A stretch of 64,000 nucleotides of DNA. It comes from Oscillospiraceae bacterium (GTDB lineage: Bacteria; Bacillota; Clostridia; Oscillospirales; Oscillospiraceae). Location: positions 27,867 to 91,866 of the forward strand of contig CACWLG010000001.1 in the NCBI GenBank assembly GCA_902761635.1, in the 5' to 3' direction. The translations under genes and the position numbers were made by a program. Below, piece by piece: positions 1 through 7,511 of this stretch (the stretch's first letter is position 1; each line of letters starts with the position of its first letter). The notes below the pieces were generated by a model. The model made no database searches and had not been told where the DNA came from. It was given only the letters and a program-made list of their open reading frames with translations.

Positions 1-94
1 CGAAGCGAATCGTATTGTGTACCTCAAGAAAAAGGCTCGAAATCAGGGCACAAATTTTCCAGGAGATGCCGAAGGCGGATTGTGCGGTGTTGCC
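1..94. repeat. Right-hand part of a miniature inverted-repeat element
   Basis: Bases 38-94 are identical over 57 bp to 43507-43563, the right half of the complete element described at 43405-43563, and the similarity continues with mismatches back to about base 15. The outer end is GTTGCC followed by TTAA; the full copy ends GTTGCC followed by ATAA. The left half lies outside the window. No coding capacity. Confidence 0.8.
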
Positions 95-276
95 TTAAGT
101 TAAAAATCTGAGAAGAGCCAAAGTTCCCATCTCATGCATCGACCTGCCGGCGCAGATTCTTTACCCCTGCACATAAGTATAAATACACAACCATATTTTA
201 ACAGAACCCACACCCGAAAGCAACAGCGTTTTTCAAGTTTTTCCGCACGGTTGCGCACTCTACAAGAACGATTCGA

Positions 277-585
277 TTAACGGCTATGGCCTTCCGACTT
301 TTCCTTTTGTCTCTGCTCATGGTTCTTCCGTTGCCTTAGTGACGGACTTGTGAGCTGATGCTGAACGGCTATTTCTTTATCTTCAAGAAGCTTGGAAATG
401 TTGTCTTTGGCTGCTCGCATGACATCGGGATCATAAGCGTGACCGTAACCCTGTTCCAAATCAGAAATGACCTTCTGTTCTTCCTTGGCGCGAATAGTAA
501 GCCTTGCATCAGCAAGCGTCTGAGGATCAGCGTCTTTTGCCTGCCGTTCCAACTTGCGATAATCCGAAAGGGCAGAATCCAGCAA
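277..585 (-). pseudogene. C-terminal remnant of a coiled-coil mobile-element protein
   Basis: An open frame of about 100 residues, strongly charged and helix-rich (many K, E, Q, R), ending in a basic tail. The frame stays open upstream of the possible TTG start to about base 645 and overlaps the end of the truncated parM fragment in a different frame, so the N-terminus was probably lost when the two were joined. No good ribosome site is seen at the TTG. I do not recognise the family. Its place beside a parM remnant suggests a former conjugative or mobilisable element gene, which is inference. Confidence 0.35.
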
Positions 586-620
586 GGCACTATATTTTGC
601 ATGAGAATCTTCGGCTTTCC

Positions 621-818
621 TTAGTTCAGTATGGCGGCAAACTCCTTATGCTCATCTCCTATGATGAAATTTCGGCCTTCGTAGACAAGCAGATTGTGTG
701 TAAAGGTAGGCTCTTTGTCATAAGCTGTCACGCCGGATTTGAAAATGGCATGGGCGGTCTTGATGTTCTGGTATCCATGATCAACCCCGATAACGATTGT
801 GCTGTAAGAATTTTTCAT
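621..818 (-). pseudogene. Truncated ParM-like plasmid segregation ATPase, N-terminal fragment
   Basis: ATG at 818 follows a good site (AAAGGAG, 8-9 bases upstream). The 65-residue product carries the actin-fold first phosphate motif of ParM/StbA proteins (IGVDHGYQN about residues 9-17) and then stops; intact relatives are roughly 300 residues or more. ParM polymerises to push DNA copies apart on plasmids and integrative conjugative elements. This fragment cannot do so alone, so I call it a remnant. A second remnant with the same motif is at 2462. Confidence 0.7.
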
Positions 819-971
819 ATTGTTTGGTCTCCTTTCGATAAGGTAGAATACCATAAACTGTACTTCCAGAAAAATTTTTCGGTGTAATCAAAAATCTGGT
901 CGTGTTGTTTTTTGTTTTTAAATAACTACTCTCACTTTTTTATAAAGTGCTGAACCGTAATCAGGTGTAGG

Positions 972-1003
972 TAAAAAATGAGCCGGAGGTTGCCCTCCAG
1001 CTC
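972..1003 (-). terminator. Rho-independent terminator of the toxin-antitoxin gene
   Basis: Read on the minus strand, GAGCTGGAGG and CCTCCGGCTC (one G-U pair) form a stem closed by GCAA, followed by ATTTTTTA, just after the stop of the 1017-1499 gene. Confidence 0.75.
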
Positions 1004-1016
1004 AATGCTTTGCTAT

Positions 1017-1499
1017 TCAAATAATATCCGATAAATTACGCCTGCTATACACTAAGGTACGTACTTCCATGACATTTCCAATTACAACATAGAATACAAG
1101 ATAATTCTTAACTGGGATCGCATAGTATACATGTTTGCGGTCTTTCTTTGAACGATATGGCTCAAAGGCTTCCGGTGCTTTCAACCGTTCATAAACAGCA
1201 GCTTCGACCGCATCAATAAAGTTTTCTGCCGCAATGGGATTGCGCAAATGAAACGCGATGTAGTCTGCCGCCTCCTGAAGCTTCTCTTCAAAGAGTGGCA
1301 AAACCTCCGCTGCACGGTCTGCTTCATCCAATGCAAGCTCGATTCCATCTGTTAATGCAGAGTATTGTTCCAGGCTCATGACGACCATAGAACCATATCC
1401 ATTCTTCGTAAGGAAAACAGGCTCTCCGCTTTTCAAAACAATGTCCTCAATTTCCGGATACTTATTTCGGAGATCAGATACCGGTCTGATATTCAGCAT
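1017..1499 (-). CDS. Fused Phd/YefM antitoxin and RelE/ParE toxin
   Basis: One 160-residue frame holds both halves of a type II toxin-antitoxin system. Residues 1 to about 60 match the Phd/YefM DNA-binding antitoxin (N-terminal IRPVSDLRNKYPEI, then EPVFLTKNGYGSMVVMS). Residues about 68-160 match a RelE/ParE toxin (FEEKLQEAADYIA helix, central KDRKHVYYAIP, final VYSRRNLSDII). In most systems these are two overlapping genes; here there is no stop or restart between them. ParE toxins act on gyrase and RelE toxins cut mRNA; which applies is not clear. The fusion may be an active self-neutralised protein or an inactive relic. It has its own terminator and sits within a decayed mobile element. Confidence 0.8.
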   Translation of the reverse strand: MLNIRPVSDLRNKYPEIEDIVLKSGEPVFLTKNGYGSMVVMSLEQYSALTDGIELALDEADRAAEVLPLFEEKLQEAADYIAFHLRNPIAAENFIDAVEAAVYERLKAPEAFEPYRSKKDRKHVYYAIPVKNYLVFYVVIGNVMEVRTLVYSRRNLSDII

Positions 1500-1563
1500 A
1501 ACGCTCCCCCCTTCATTCTATCAAAATCTTATCACAATTTTATCATATGTGCAAGTACGTTTT

Positions 1564-1875
1564 TTAATCTGCATAGTATGCTGCCCAGCCAACAAAGCAT
1601 CCGTTCTCCGGCATGACCAATATTCCATCGCTTCGTCCACGCTGTCGGATCAGGAGACATTGCCAGACTTCGCCCTGCGAACACAGCCCAGCATTGTCCT
1701 CAATGATCTGCCGATCGGCCAGCATGTCTGTGATGAAATTTTCATAGTCCATCTTTCCCAGCTCGATTGTTTTCACGATTTGGTATTCCCGCTCGTGTTT
1801 ATGCAAGTGAGGTTGCATCAGATCGCCGATGGTGCGTGGATGCCGAATAAAGCAGGCGCTTCCACTCTTCTCCAT
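1564..1875 (-). CDS. Small conserved protein of mobile elements (DUF6329-like, tentative)
   Basis: A 103-residue protein starting at ATG 1875, chosen because AGGAG lies 8 bases upstream; a GTG nine bases earlier would overlap that site. It has no signal peptide or membrane segment. Conserved-looking stretches are FIRHPRTIGDLMQPHLHKH near the start and DYENFITDMLADR in the middle. I recall similar small proteins in Clostridia mobile elements, possibly named DUF6329, but cannot verify it. It is divergent from an XRE-type regulator across a 105-bp gap with paired palindromes, so the two are probably co-controlled. Confidence 0.55.
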   Translation of the reverse strand: MEKSGSACFIRHPRTIGDLMQPHLHKHEREYQIVKTIELGKMDYENFITDMLADRQIIEDNAGLCSQGEVWQCLLIRQRGRSDGILVMPENGCFVGWAAYYAD

Positions 1876-1894
1876 AAATAGCACTCCTATCCTA

Positions 1895-1943
1895 TATAGG
1901 CATTATTGCCTATAACACTTCATCACCATTATAGGCAATAATG
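1895..1943. promoter_or_regulatory. Paired palindromic operators in a divergent promoter region
   Basis: Bases 1895-1914 are a near-perfect 20-bp palindrome (TATAGGCATTATTGCCTATA). Bases 1930-1943 repeat its half TATAGGCAATAATG. They lie between the divergent genes starting at 1875 and 1981, where an XRE regulator would be expected to bind. Confidence 0.6.
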
Positions 1944-1980
1944 ATGATAATGCAAGTGCTTTGAGAAGGGAGGGTGCTGT

Positions 1981-2193
1981 ATGATCTCCTACGATCCGTT
2001 GTGGAAGACGATGAAGGAACGCGGTGCGACAACCTATACGCTGCAAGTCAAAGGTCAGATCAGCAGCTCCACGATTCGCCGCCTCAAAGCCGGAGACTCT
2101 GTCTCAACAAATACCCTGGACGCGCTCTGTAAGATTTTGCAGTGTGATCTTGCGGATATCGTGCTTTATCTCCCCGATGAAATTCAGAAGTGA
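1981..2193 (+). CDS. XRE-family (Cro/CI-type) helix-turn-helix regulator
   Basis: A 70-residue protein made of a single helix-turn-helix domain of the compact Cro type: MISYDPLWKTMKERG, then the recognition region SSSTIRRLKAGDSVSTNTLDALCKIL and a short tail LADIVLYLPDE. It probably represses its own promoter and the divergent small gene through the palindromes at 1895-1943. ATG 1981 follows GGGAGGG by about seven bases. A terminator follows immediately. Such one-domain regulators are common cargo of integrative elements, as here. Confidence 0.85.
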   Translation: MISYDPLWKTMKERGATTYTLQVKGQISSSTIRRLKAGDSVSTNTLDALCKILQCDLADIVLYLPDEIQK

Positions 2194-2228
2194 CCCGAAG
2201 CCATGGTTCATGCGCTTCGGGTTTTATC
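2194..2228 (+). terminator. Rho-independent terminator after the XRE gene
   Basis: CCCGAAGC (2194-2201) pairs with GCTTCGGG (2214-2221), followed by TTTTATCTTTT. It starts directly after the stop codon. Confidence 0.85.
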
Positions 2229-2377
2229 TTTTCCGAGTCAAATGCAGATTTGCTTTTGGCGTGCCGATTTTTCACTTTCAAATGCAAAAGTGGTCAAAAA
2301 AGCCCGTTTTTGCATTTCTTTCCGTATAATATATATGGAAAGGTTAAACCTCATCAAATAAAATAGCGTGGCATAAG

Positions 2378-2422
2378 ACAAGCCGCCGGTTACATGAATC
2401 GATCATGTGTCCGGCGGCTTGT
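2378..2422 (+). other. Strong hairpin in the leader of the second parM remnant
   Basis: ACAAGCCGCCGG (2378-2389) pairs perfectly with CCGGCGGCTTGT (2411-2422), and the inside contains a second inverted repeat ACATGA/TCATGT. There is no T-run after it, so it is not a simple terminator. It lies about 40 bp before the parM-like start at 2462 and may be a leader hairpin or a relic of element transfer DNA. Confidence 0.55.
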
Positions 2423-2461
2423 GCTTTATGACTGTGCAATTCTAGAAAGGAGAAAACGAAA

Positions 2462-2515
2462 ATGAATCTTACCAACACAAAGCCCGTGATCATCGGCATC
2501 GACCATGGTTATCAG
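2462..2515 (+). pseudogene. Second ParM-like start, cut off after about 18 codons
   Basis: ATG 2462 follows AAAGGAG. The first 18 codons read MNLTNTKPVIIGIDHGYQ, the same N-terminal actin-fold motif as the remnant at 621-818 (IGVDHGYQ). Immediately after, the sequence changes to a tyrosine recombinase in the +1 frame, so a deletion joined the two genes. Only the intact ribosome site and start survive. Confidence 0.65.
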
Positions 2516-3056
2516 GGCGGCGATAACGCTTGCTGTGTGCTATGGGATGCGTCGGTCTGAGGTGCTGGGTTTGCGCTGGAAAGATATAGACTTTGAGCGG
2601 GAAACGCTGACTGTGTGCAACACAGTTGTTCAGAATGGCGAGTTAAGGATTGAGGAAGAGCGCACAAAGACAGCAAAGAGCCATAGGTCGATCGGCTTGC
2701 TCCCCATGACCATCCCCTATCTAAAGGAACTCAGGGAGAAACAAGCGGCGGCAAAACTCAAAACGGATAAGGTTGTCGCATGGATGGACGGACAAGAGGT
2801 CAGGCCGGATTTCATTTACAGGAAGACCCGACAGTTAATGAAGAAATGCGGCTTGCCTGTTATCCGCTTTCACGACTTGCGGCACACAGCGGCCTCCCTG
2901 TTAGTTCCCCACGTCACGCCGAAACAGCTACAGGAATTTCTTGGTCATGAGGACATAAGCACCACGCTTGGAATTTATACACATGTTCTGGACGATCAAA
3001 AGAGAGAAACGACAGCGGCAATGAACAACGTTCTGAGCTGTCTGTCAGTAATGTAA
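2505..3056 (+). pseudogene. Headless tyrosine recombinase (integrase catalytic domain)
   Basis: The frame encodes about 183 residues that begin inside the catalytic domain of a phage/ICE-type integrase. Catalytic residues are present: the first Arg in YGMRRSEVLGLRW, the HxxR box HDLRHTAAS, the His of LGHEDIS and the tyrosine nucleophile in GIYTHV. The N-terminal arm-binding and core-binding domains (normally about 170-200 residues) are missing; the apparent ATG lies inside the fused parM remnant. The gene ends about 130 bp from the 3' end of a tRNA-Pro, the usual place for an integrase next to its attachment site. It is probably inactive. Confidence 0.85.
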
Positions 3057-3139
3057 AAAGATTTTCTCTCCACTTTGTTCTGAAAGACTGTTCTGAACGG
3101 TGACATACAAAATACTGAGGTTGAACTATTGCAAGGTAT

Positions 3140-3183
3140 AAAAAAAGAAAAGTTCCAAAATCTTTCGATTTCAGAACTTTTCT
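3140..3183 (-). terminator. Terminator of the tRNA-Pro transcript
   Basis: On the minus strand AGAAAAGTTC pairs with GAACTTTTCT, with an inner AATC/GATT extension and GAAA loop, followed by TTTTTTTAT. It begins directly at the tRNA 3' end. Confidence 0.85.
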
Positions 3184-3259
3184 TGGTCCGAGTGAGAAGA
3201 TTCGAACTTCCGGCCTCTTGAACCCCATTCAAGCACGCTACCAACTGCGCTACACCCGG
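3184..3259 (-). tRNA. tRNA-Pro (anticodon GGG)
   Basis: 76 nt with CCA encoded. Acceptor CCGGGTG pairs with CACTCGG, the anticodon stem is CTTGA/TCAAG with loop ATGGGGT (GGG at 34-36), and the T-arm is GGAAG-TTCGAAT-CTTCT. It reads proline codon CCC. Its 3' end faces the degraded mobile element and integrase remnant, so it was probably that element's integration site. Confidence 0.95.
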
Positions 3260-3423
3260 ATCTCTTGCGCTCGATTACAAAGCTTTTTAAAATGCAAGGC
3301 TTTTTTTCCGTTTTCTTTGTTTTCCTTTTTTATGCCCTTCCGGCGCGTCTGCGGGCCAGATCCGGCTGTTCATAAAGGAGAGCAAAAAAACAAAATTTGC
3401 TGAAATTTATTGGTTTCCAATAA

Positions 3424-3453
3424 TTGACTGTTTTGCTTCTTTCGTGGTATAAT
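3424..3453 (+). promoter_or_regulatory. Sigma-A promoter of the Rrf2 gene
   Basis: TTGACT (3424-3429) and TATAAT (3448-3453), 18 bp apart, 70 bp before the Rrf2 start. Confidence 0.85.
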
Positions 3454-3457
3454 AATA

Positions 3458-3470
3458 TTAACTTAGTTAA
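3458..3470. promoter_or_regulatory. Likely Rrf2 operator
   Basis: TTAACT-T-AGTTAA is a perfect 13-bp palindrome placed just downstream of the -10 box, where binding would block initiation. Rrf2 proteins commonly repress their own promoters; the link here is inference. Confidence 0.5.
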
Positions 3471-3522
3471 ATATGATTGTCTCAGACACAGCGCAAACTG
3501 TGAGAGAGAAAGGAGCAAGCTG

Positions 3523-3930
3523 ATGATGATATCTACCCGCGGGCGTTACGCGCTGCGCGTGATGGTCGATCTGGCAGAGCATTCCGACGGCGGCTTTGTC
3601 GCCATGAAGGAGGTGGCCGAGCGCCAGCAGATTTCTCTGAAATACCTGGAACGGATCCTGCCCCTTCTGGTAGAGCGAAAGCTGGTGGAGGGCATGCGCG
3701 GCAAGGGCGGCGGCTACCGCCTGACCAAGAAGCCGCAAGAGTATTCCCTCGGCGAGATTTTGCTTGCCGCAGAGGGGGATCTTGCGCCGGTCGCCTGCCT
3801 TGCTCACGATGCGGCTCCCTGCCCGCGCGGGGCCGACTGCCGCACCTTGCCCGTATGGCGGGAGCTGGATGAGCTGGTGAAGCATTATCTGGGCAGCAAA
3901 TCCCTTGCAGATCTGATGAAGAAGGAATAG
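3523..3930 (+). CDS. Rrf2-family iron-sulfur-type transcription regulator
   Basis: A 135-residue IscR-like regulator. An N-terminal winged helix (MMISTRGRYALRVMVDLA at the start, ISLKYLERIL recognition region, GKGGGYRL wing) is followed by three cysteines, C92, C100 and C106, in the pattern that holds a [2Fe-2S] cluster in IscR-type members. It would sense iron-sulfur or redox state. Start 3523 is set by AAAGGAG seven to eight bases upstream. It is a single-gene unit with its own promoter and palindrome; no isc/suf genes are adjacent, so the target genes are elsewhere or it mainly controls itself. Confidence 0.9.
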   Translation: MMISTRGRYALRVMVDLAEHSDGGFVAMKEVAERQQISLKYLERILPLLVERKLVEGMRGKGGGYRLTKKPQEYSLGEILLAAEGDLAPVACLAHDAAPCPRGADCRTLPVWRELDELVKHYLGSKSLADLMKKE

Positions 3931-3944
3931 TTTTCTCCCGGGCG

Positions 3945-3985
3945 ATAAGCGGGGCTCTGCGCGTGATGTGCAGGGCCCCGCTTAT
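3945..3985 (+). terminator. Bidirectional terminator between convergent genes
   Basis: ATAAGCGGGGC pairs with GCCCCGCTTAT, then TTCATT. It separates the Rrf2 gene from the convergent lipoprotein gene. Confidence 0.75.
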
Positions 3986-3986
3986 T

Positions 3987-4595
3987 TCATTCCAAGCCCT
4001 GCTCGTAAGCCACCGGGATGAAAGTGGGCGTGGGCTGCGCGTTCAGGTCCTTCATTTTGAGGAAAACGCTGCCGCTCACCTCGGCGACACGAAAGCTGTC
4101 AAAATACATGATGTTGCTGTTGGAGTAGTTCCCGAAAGCCCAGGTGGTGGTCCGGTCACCCTTGGGCCAGAAGTGCAGCAGCTCGCTGACATGCACATGC
4201 TCACGCTCGCCGGCAGTGCCGGTGTAGCTGAGATCGTCAAAGTTGATCTGGAAATCCCCGCTCATCACCGTGCCGTCCGCTTCAAAGCGCAGGGTCATGG
4301 TGTCCCGGTGTCCGGGGTCGCTCGCAGCGGTGTACTGGGGCTTGAGCTCAAAGCCGTAGGCGATGGTGGAGGAGTTGATGTCGCTGGTGTTCTCGTCGCG
4401 GATATCCGCGCGGTACTCCTTATAGTCGAAGTAGGTGTAAAAATTCTCAGGGTTCAGCCTGACCTCAAAAATCTCGTTGGGCGTTGGGGTCGGGACAGCG
4501 GACGCAGGTGCGGACTCCGCCTTCTTTTTTTTGCCGCAGGCTGTGAGGCAAAGCGCCATCCCGATACACAGGAGAAGCGCGATGACTCGTCTCAT
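3987..4595 (-). CDS. Small lipoprotein of unknown function
   Basis: 202 residues with a classic lipoprotein signal: basic start MRR, hydrophobic core, lipobox LTAC with Cys20, then a KKKK run and a Pro/Thr linker. It would be lipid-anchored on the outside of the membrane. The remaining ~160 residues look like a beta-rich globular domain that I do not recognise. GGGGGTG precedes the ATG. It is 17 bp downstream of the YyaL-like gene and probably co-transcribed with it. Confidence 0.75.
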   Translation of the reverse strand: MRRVIALLLCIGMALCLTACGKKKKAESAPASAVPTPTPNEIFEVRLNPENFYTYFDYKEYRADIRDENTSDINSSTIAYGFELKPQYTAASDPGHRDTMTLRFEADGTVMSGDFQINFDDLSYTGTAGEREHVHVSELLHFWPKGDRTTTWAFGNYSNSNIMYFDSFRVAEVSGSVFLKMKDLNAQPTPTFIPVAYEQGLE

Positions 4596-4611
4596 CTATG
4601 TTCACCCCCAT

Positions 4612-6585
4612 TCAAGTGCTCACCGGCAGGGCGCAGGCCCCGTCAGTGCAGACATAGTAGGTAGGCCTGCCGTTTTTTGCGTCCATAGCGGCGGTAAAGG
4701 GCGCCGCGACGGTCAGGGACGCCGCGCGCAGAGGCGTCTTCACCAGAACGCACAGTCCCGGGGAGAACTTGTCGAGGATTGCCTTGAGCTCCGGAGGGAA
4801 GCTCTCGTCCGGGAGGACTGCCACCGTCTCGCGGCCCGGCCCTTCACTGAGCGCGAGGGCCGTGAGCCCGTAGGCACAGGCTGCGGGGTAGGACCCCGCG
4901 CTGGTCCTGAGGAAGGCAAGCTGCCCGTCCAGAAGTATCCGCCAGCTCTCCTCCGCCGTGAGGCGAAAGAGCCTGTCAAAGAGCACGGCTGCTGCGCTGT
5001 TGCCGCAGGGCAGGGCGCCGTCCTGCGTCTCCTTGGGGCGCAGGAGGAGCTTTTCGCTGTCCGCGGGCGTGTCGAAGCAGCCGCCCCTGGGATCGGCAAA
5101 GCGGCGCGGCAGCTCTTTGGCGATGGCGATCGCGTCCAGGATGTGCCGGGGCTCAAAATCCGCCTCATAGAGCTCCAGCAGTCCCAGCGCAAGAAAGGCA
5201 TGGTCACTGAGCGAGGCGTCAAAGCGCAGCTCCCCGCCGCAAAGGCGGGCCTTCCAACGGCCGTCCTCGCACATGTGCTTTTGCAGGAATGCCGCAAGCT
5301 CCTGCGCCTCGATAAGATATCGCCGATCGCCGAAGGCCCGGGCCGCGCGGGCAAGGGCCATGAGCATGAGGCCATTCCAGCCGGTGAGGATCTTTGTGTC
5401 GGTAAAGAGCGCCATGCGCCCCGCCCGGTATTCGCGCAGCTTCTCGCGGTACTCGTCATAGCCCTCGGGCAGGAAGTTCCAGCGGTTATTGAGCAGGAGG
5501 TTCGGAATGCTTTTGCCCCGGAAGTTGCCCTCCGGCGTGATGTCGTAGCATTCGCAGAAGTGCCTGCCCGCCTCGGGGCCGAGGACTTCGTTAACTTCGT
5601 CCGGCGTGAAGAGGTAATAAGCGCCCTCCTGTCCCTCGCTGTCCGCGTCCTGGCCGCTGTAAAAGCCGCCGCCCGGGGCCTTGAGCTCCCGCAGGCAGTA
5701 GTCGAGCATTTGCTCTGCCGCCTCCCGCCACATGGCCATGTGCCCGTCCTGCCACGCCTCGGTATAGGTCAGGGCCAGCAGGGCGTTGTCGTAGAGGGTC
5801 TTCTCGAAGTGGGGCTTGAGCCACTCGCGGTCCGTGGAGTAGCGGCAGAAGCCGCCGCCGAAGTGGTCCCAGATCCCGCCGCGCAGCATCTGACGCAGGG
5901 TGTGCTCCACGGCCTCGCGGGGCTTCCGGTCACCGGTGAGAGCGGCGTACTCCATCAGAAAGAGCAGGTTGTGGGGGGACGGGAACTTGGTGGACCAGCC
6001 GAAGCCGCCGTACTCTTTGTCGTAGGAGCGCAGGAGCTGTTCGGCGGCCTTCTTCGGGAGCTCGTCCTGGGGCTCTGCCGCCTCACTCTCACGGCGGAGG
6101 TAAGCGGTCATCTCGCTTGCCGTGCGCAGAAGCTCGTCCCGCTCTGTTTCCCACTTCTCCGCAATCGCCGTGAGGAGAAAACGCAGGCCCATACGCCCGC
6201 CCCGGTTTTCCTTCGGGAAGTAAGTGCCGATGAAAAACGGCTCCTGCGCCGGGGTGAGGATCGCGGTCAGGGGCCATCCGCCGCTGCCGTTTGCGGCGAT
6301 GCAGGCCTGCATATACACGCTGTCGATATCGGGCCTCTCCTCCCGGTCCACCTTGACAGGGACGTAATGCGCGTTGAGGATCTCCGCTACGCCCTTATCC
6401 TCAAAGGACTCATGCGCCATCACATGGCACCAGTGGCAGGTGGCATAGCCGATGGAGAGGAAGACGGGCTTATCCTCCCGCCGCGCTTTTTCAAACGCCT
6501 CCTCCCCCCAGGGGTACCAGTCCACGGGATTGTCCGCGTGCTGGCGCAGATAGGGGGATTGTTCGTATTGCAGTCGATTGCTCAT
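4612..6585 (-). CDS. YyaL-like thioredoxin-domain protein (DUF255)
   Basis: 657 residues. Residues about 1-160 form the thioredoxin-like DUF255 domain with the signature [18 protein letters not shown], the redox motif C50-H-W-C53, and a later [10 protein letters not shown] segment. The rest is an alpha/alpha-toroid domain like that of sugar epimerases and glycosidases ([42 protein letters not shown]). Bacterial YyaL and animal SPATA20 share this architecture; the substrate is not known. It has no signal peptide, so it is probably cytosolic. AGGAAAAGG precedes the ATG. It heads a two-gene unit with the lipoprotein. Confidence 0.9.
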   Translation of the reverse strand: MSNRLQYEQSPYLRQHADNPVDWYPWGEEAFEKARREDKPVFLSIGYATCHWCHVMAHESFEDKGVAEILNAHYVPVKVDREERPDIDSVYMQACIAANGSGGWPLTAILTPAQEPFFIGTYFPKENRGGRMGLRFLLTAIAEKWETERDELLRTASEMTAYLRRESEAAEPQDELPKKAAEQLLRSYDKEYGGFGWSTKFPSPHNLLFLMEYAALTGDRKPREAVEHTLRQMLRGGIWDHFGGGFCRYSTDREWLKPHFEKTLYDNALLALTYTEAWQDGHMAMWREAAEQMLDYCLRELKAPGGGFYSGQDADSEGQEGAYYLFTPDEVNEVLGPEAGRHFCECYDITPEGNFRGKSIPNLLLNNRWNFLPEGYDEYREKLREYRAGRMALFTDTKILTGWNGLMLMALARAARAFGDRRYLIEAQELAAFLQKHMCEDGRWKARLCGGELRFDASLSDHAFLALGLLELYEADFEPRHILDAIAIAKELPRRFADPRGGCFDTPADSEKLLLRPKETQDGALPCGNSAAAVLFDRLFRLTAEESWRILLDGQLAFLRTSAGSYPAACAYGLTALALSEGPGRETVAVLPDESFPPELKAILDKFSPGLCVLVKTPLRAASLTVAAPFTAAMDAKNGRPTYYVCTDGACALPVST

Positions 6586-6692
6586 ATCCTTTTCCTCTCA
6601 AATTTGGTTTCATTTAGTATACCCGTTTTGCGGCTTTCTTTCAAGGCGCTTTTGTGATATAGTAATGGATATATAGCCAGAATGGAGTGTCG

Positions 6693-7511
6693 ATGATGGA
6701 CCACAACGAGTTATGCTGTGTTTTTGATACCAGTCAGTATACCGGCGCGCCCGACACAGCGCCGTGTCCGAATGTGCTGAGCGTGCCGCTTCTGATTCAG
6801 AAAGTGGACGAGCTCTGCGGCGAAGGGCGTGAGCGGGAAGCCCGCGATCTGCTGGAAAGCTCCCTCGCGCAGGTGCGCGCGCATCAGGACTGGCGCTCTG
6901 AGCTCACGGTATTGAGCGAGCTTCTGGGACAGTACCGCCGCACGGGAGAGGCGGACAAAGGCCTTCGGACGGTCGGCGAGGCGCTGGAGCTTACGCGCGT
7001 CCATCACATGGGCCGCACGGTCTCCGGGGCGACGGTGCTCCTGAATGCCGCGACGACGCTCAAGGCCTTCGGGCATGCCAAAGAGTCCATCCCGATCTTC
7101 ACACATGTCGCGCGAGTCTACGCGGACAATCTCGATCCGTCGGACTACCGCTTTGCGGGGCTCTACAACAATATGGCCCTGAGCTATGACGATGTGGGCG
7201 ACGCAGCCAGTGCCGAGCGCTTTTTCAAAGAGGCCCTCAAAGTCATCGAAAAGACGGAGCGGCCGGAGAACGACAGCGCCGTGACCTGGTGCAACCTTGC
7301 CGAGATGTATGGCAGGCGTGACCTGGAGGATGAACGGATCGGGGATTGCCTCGAAAAAGCCTGGGAATGCCTGAATGCGCCGGGCCTCAAGCACGACGGC
7401 TACCACGCCTTCACGATCTCCAAGTGTGCGCCGACGTTCGATTATTACGGTTACTTCCTGTACGCAAACGAACTGAGGAAGAGATCGGAGGAAATCTATG
7501 CAGGGACTTGA
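6693..7511 (+). CDS. Tetratricopeptide-repeat protein
   Basis: About 272 residues. After a short cysteine-containing head the protein is built of helix pairs typical of TPRs (EAREDLL-like, SELTVLSELLGQYRRTG, YNNMALSYDDVGD, TWCNLAEMYGR). TPR proteins act as binding scaffolds. GGAG lies just before two possible ATGs, 6693 and 6696; an earlier GTG at 6687 overlaps that site. The stop overlaps the next gene by 14 bp, so the two are translationally coupled and the TPR protein probably serves the DUF4037 enzyme. Confidence 0.8.
   Translation: MMDHNELCCVFDTSQYTGAPDTAPCPNVLSVPLLIQKVDELCGEGREREARDLLESSLAQVRAHQDWRSELTVLSELLGQYRRTGEADKGLRTVGEALELTRVHHMGRTVSGATVLLNAATTLKAFGHAKESIPIFTHVARVYADNLDPSDYRFAGLYNNMALSYDDVGDAASAERFFKEALKVIEKTERPENDSAVTWCNLAEMYGRRDLEDERIGDCLEKAWECLNAPGLKHDGYHAFTISKCAPTFDYYGYFLYANELRKRSEEIYAGT

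Noticed and set aside
4477..6657. A 700-codon open frame on the plus strand
   Set aside because: It is antisense to the YyaL-like and lipoprotein genes, has no family motif and a composition expected from the opposite strand of a GC-rich gene.
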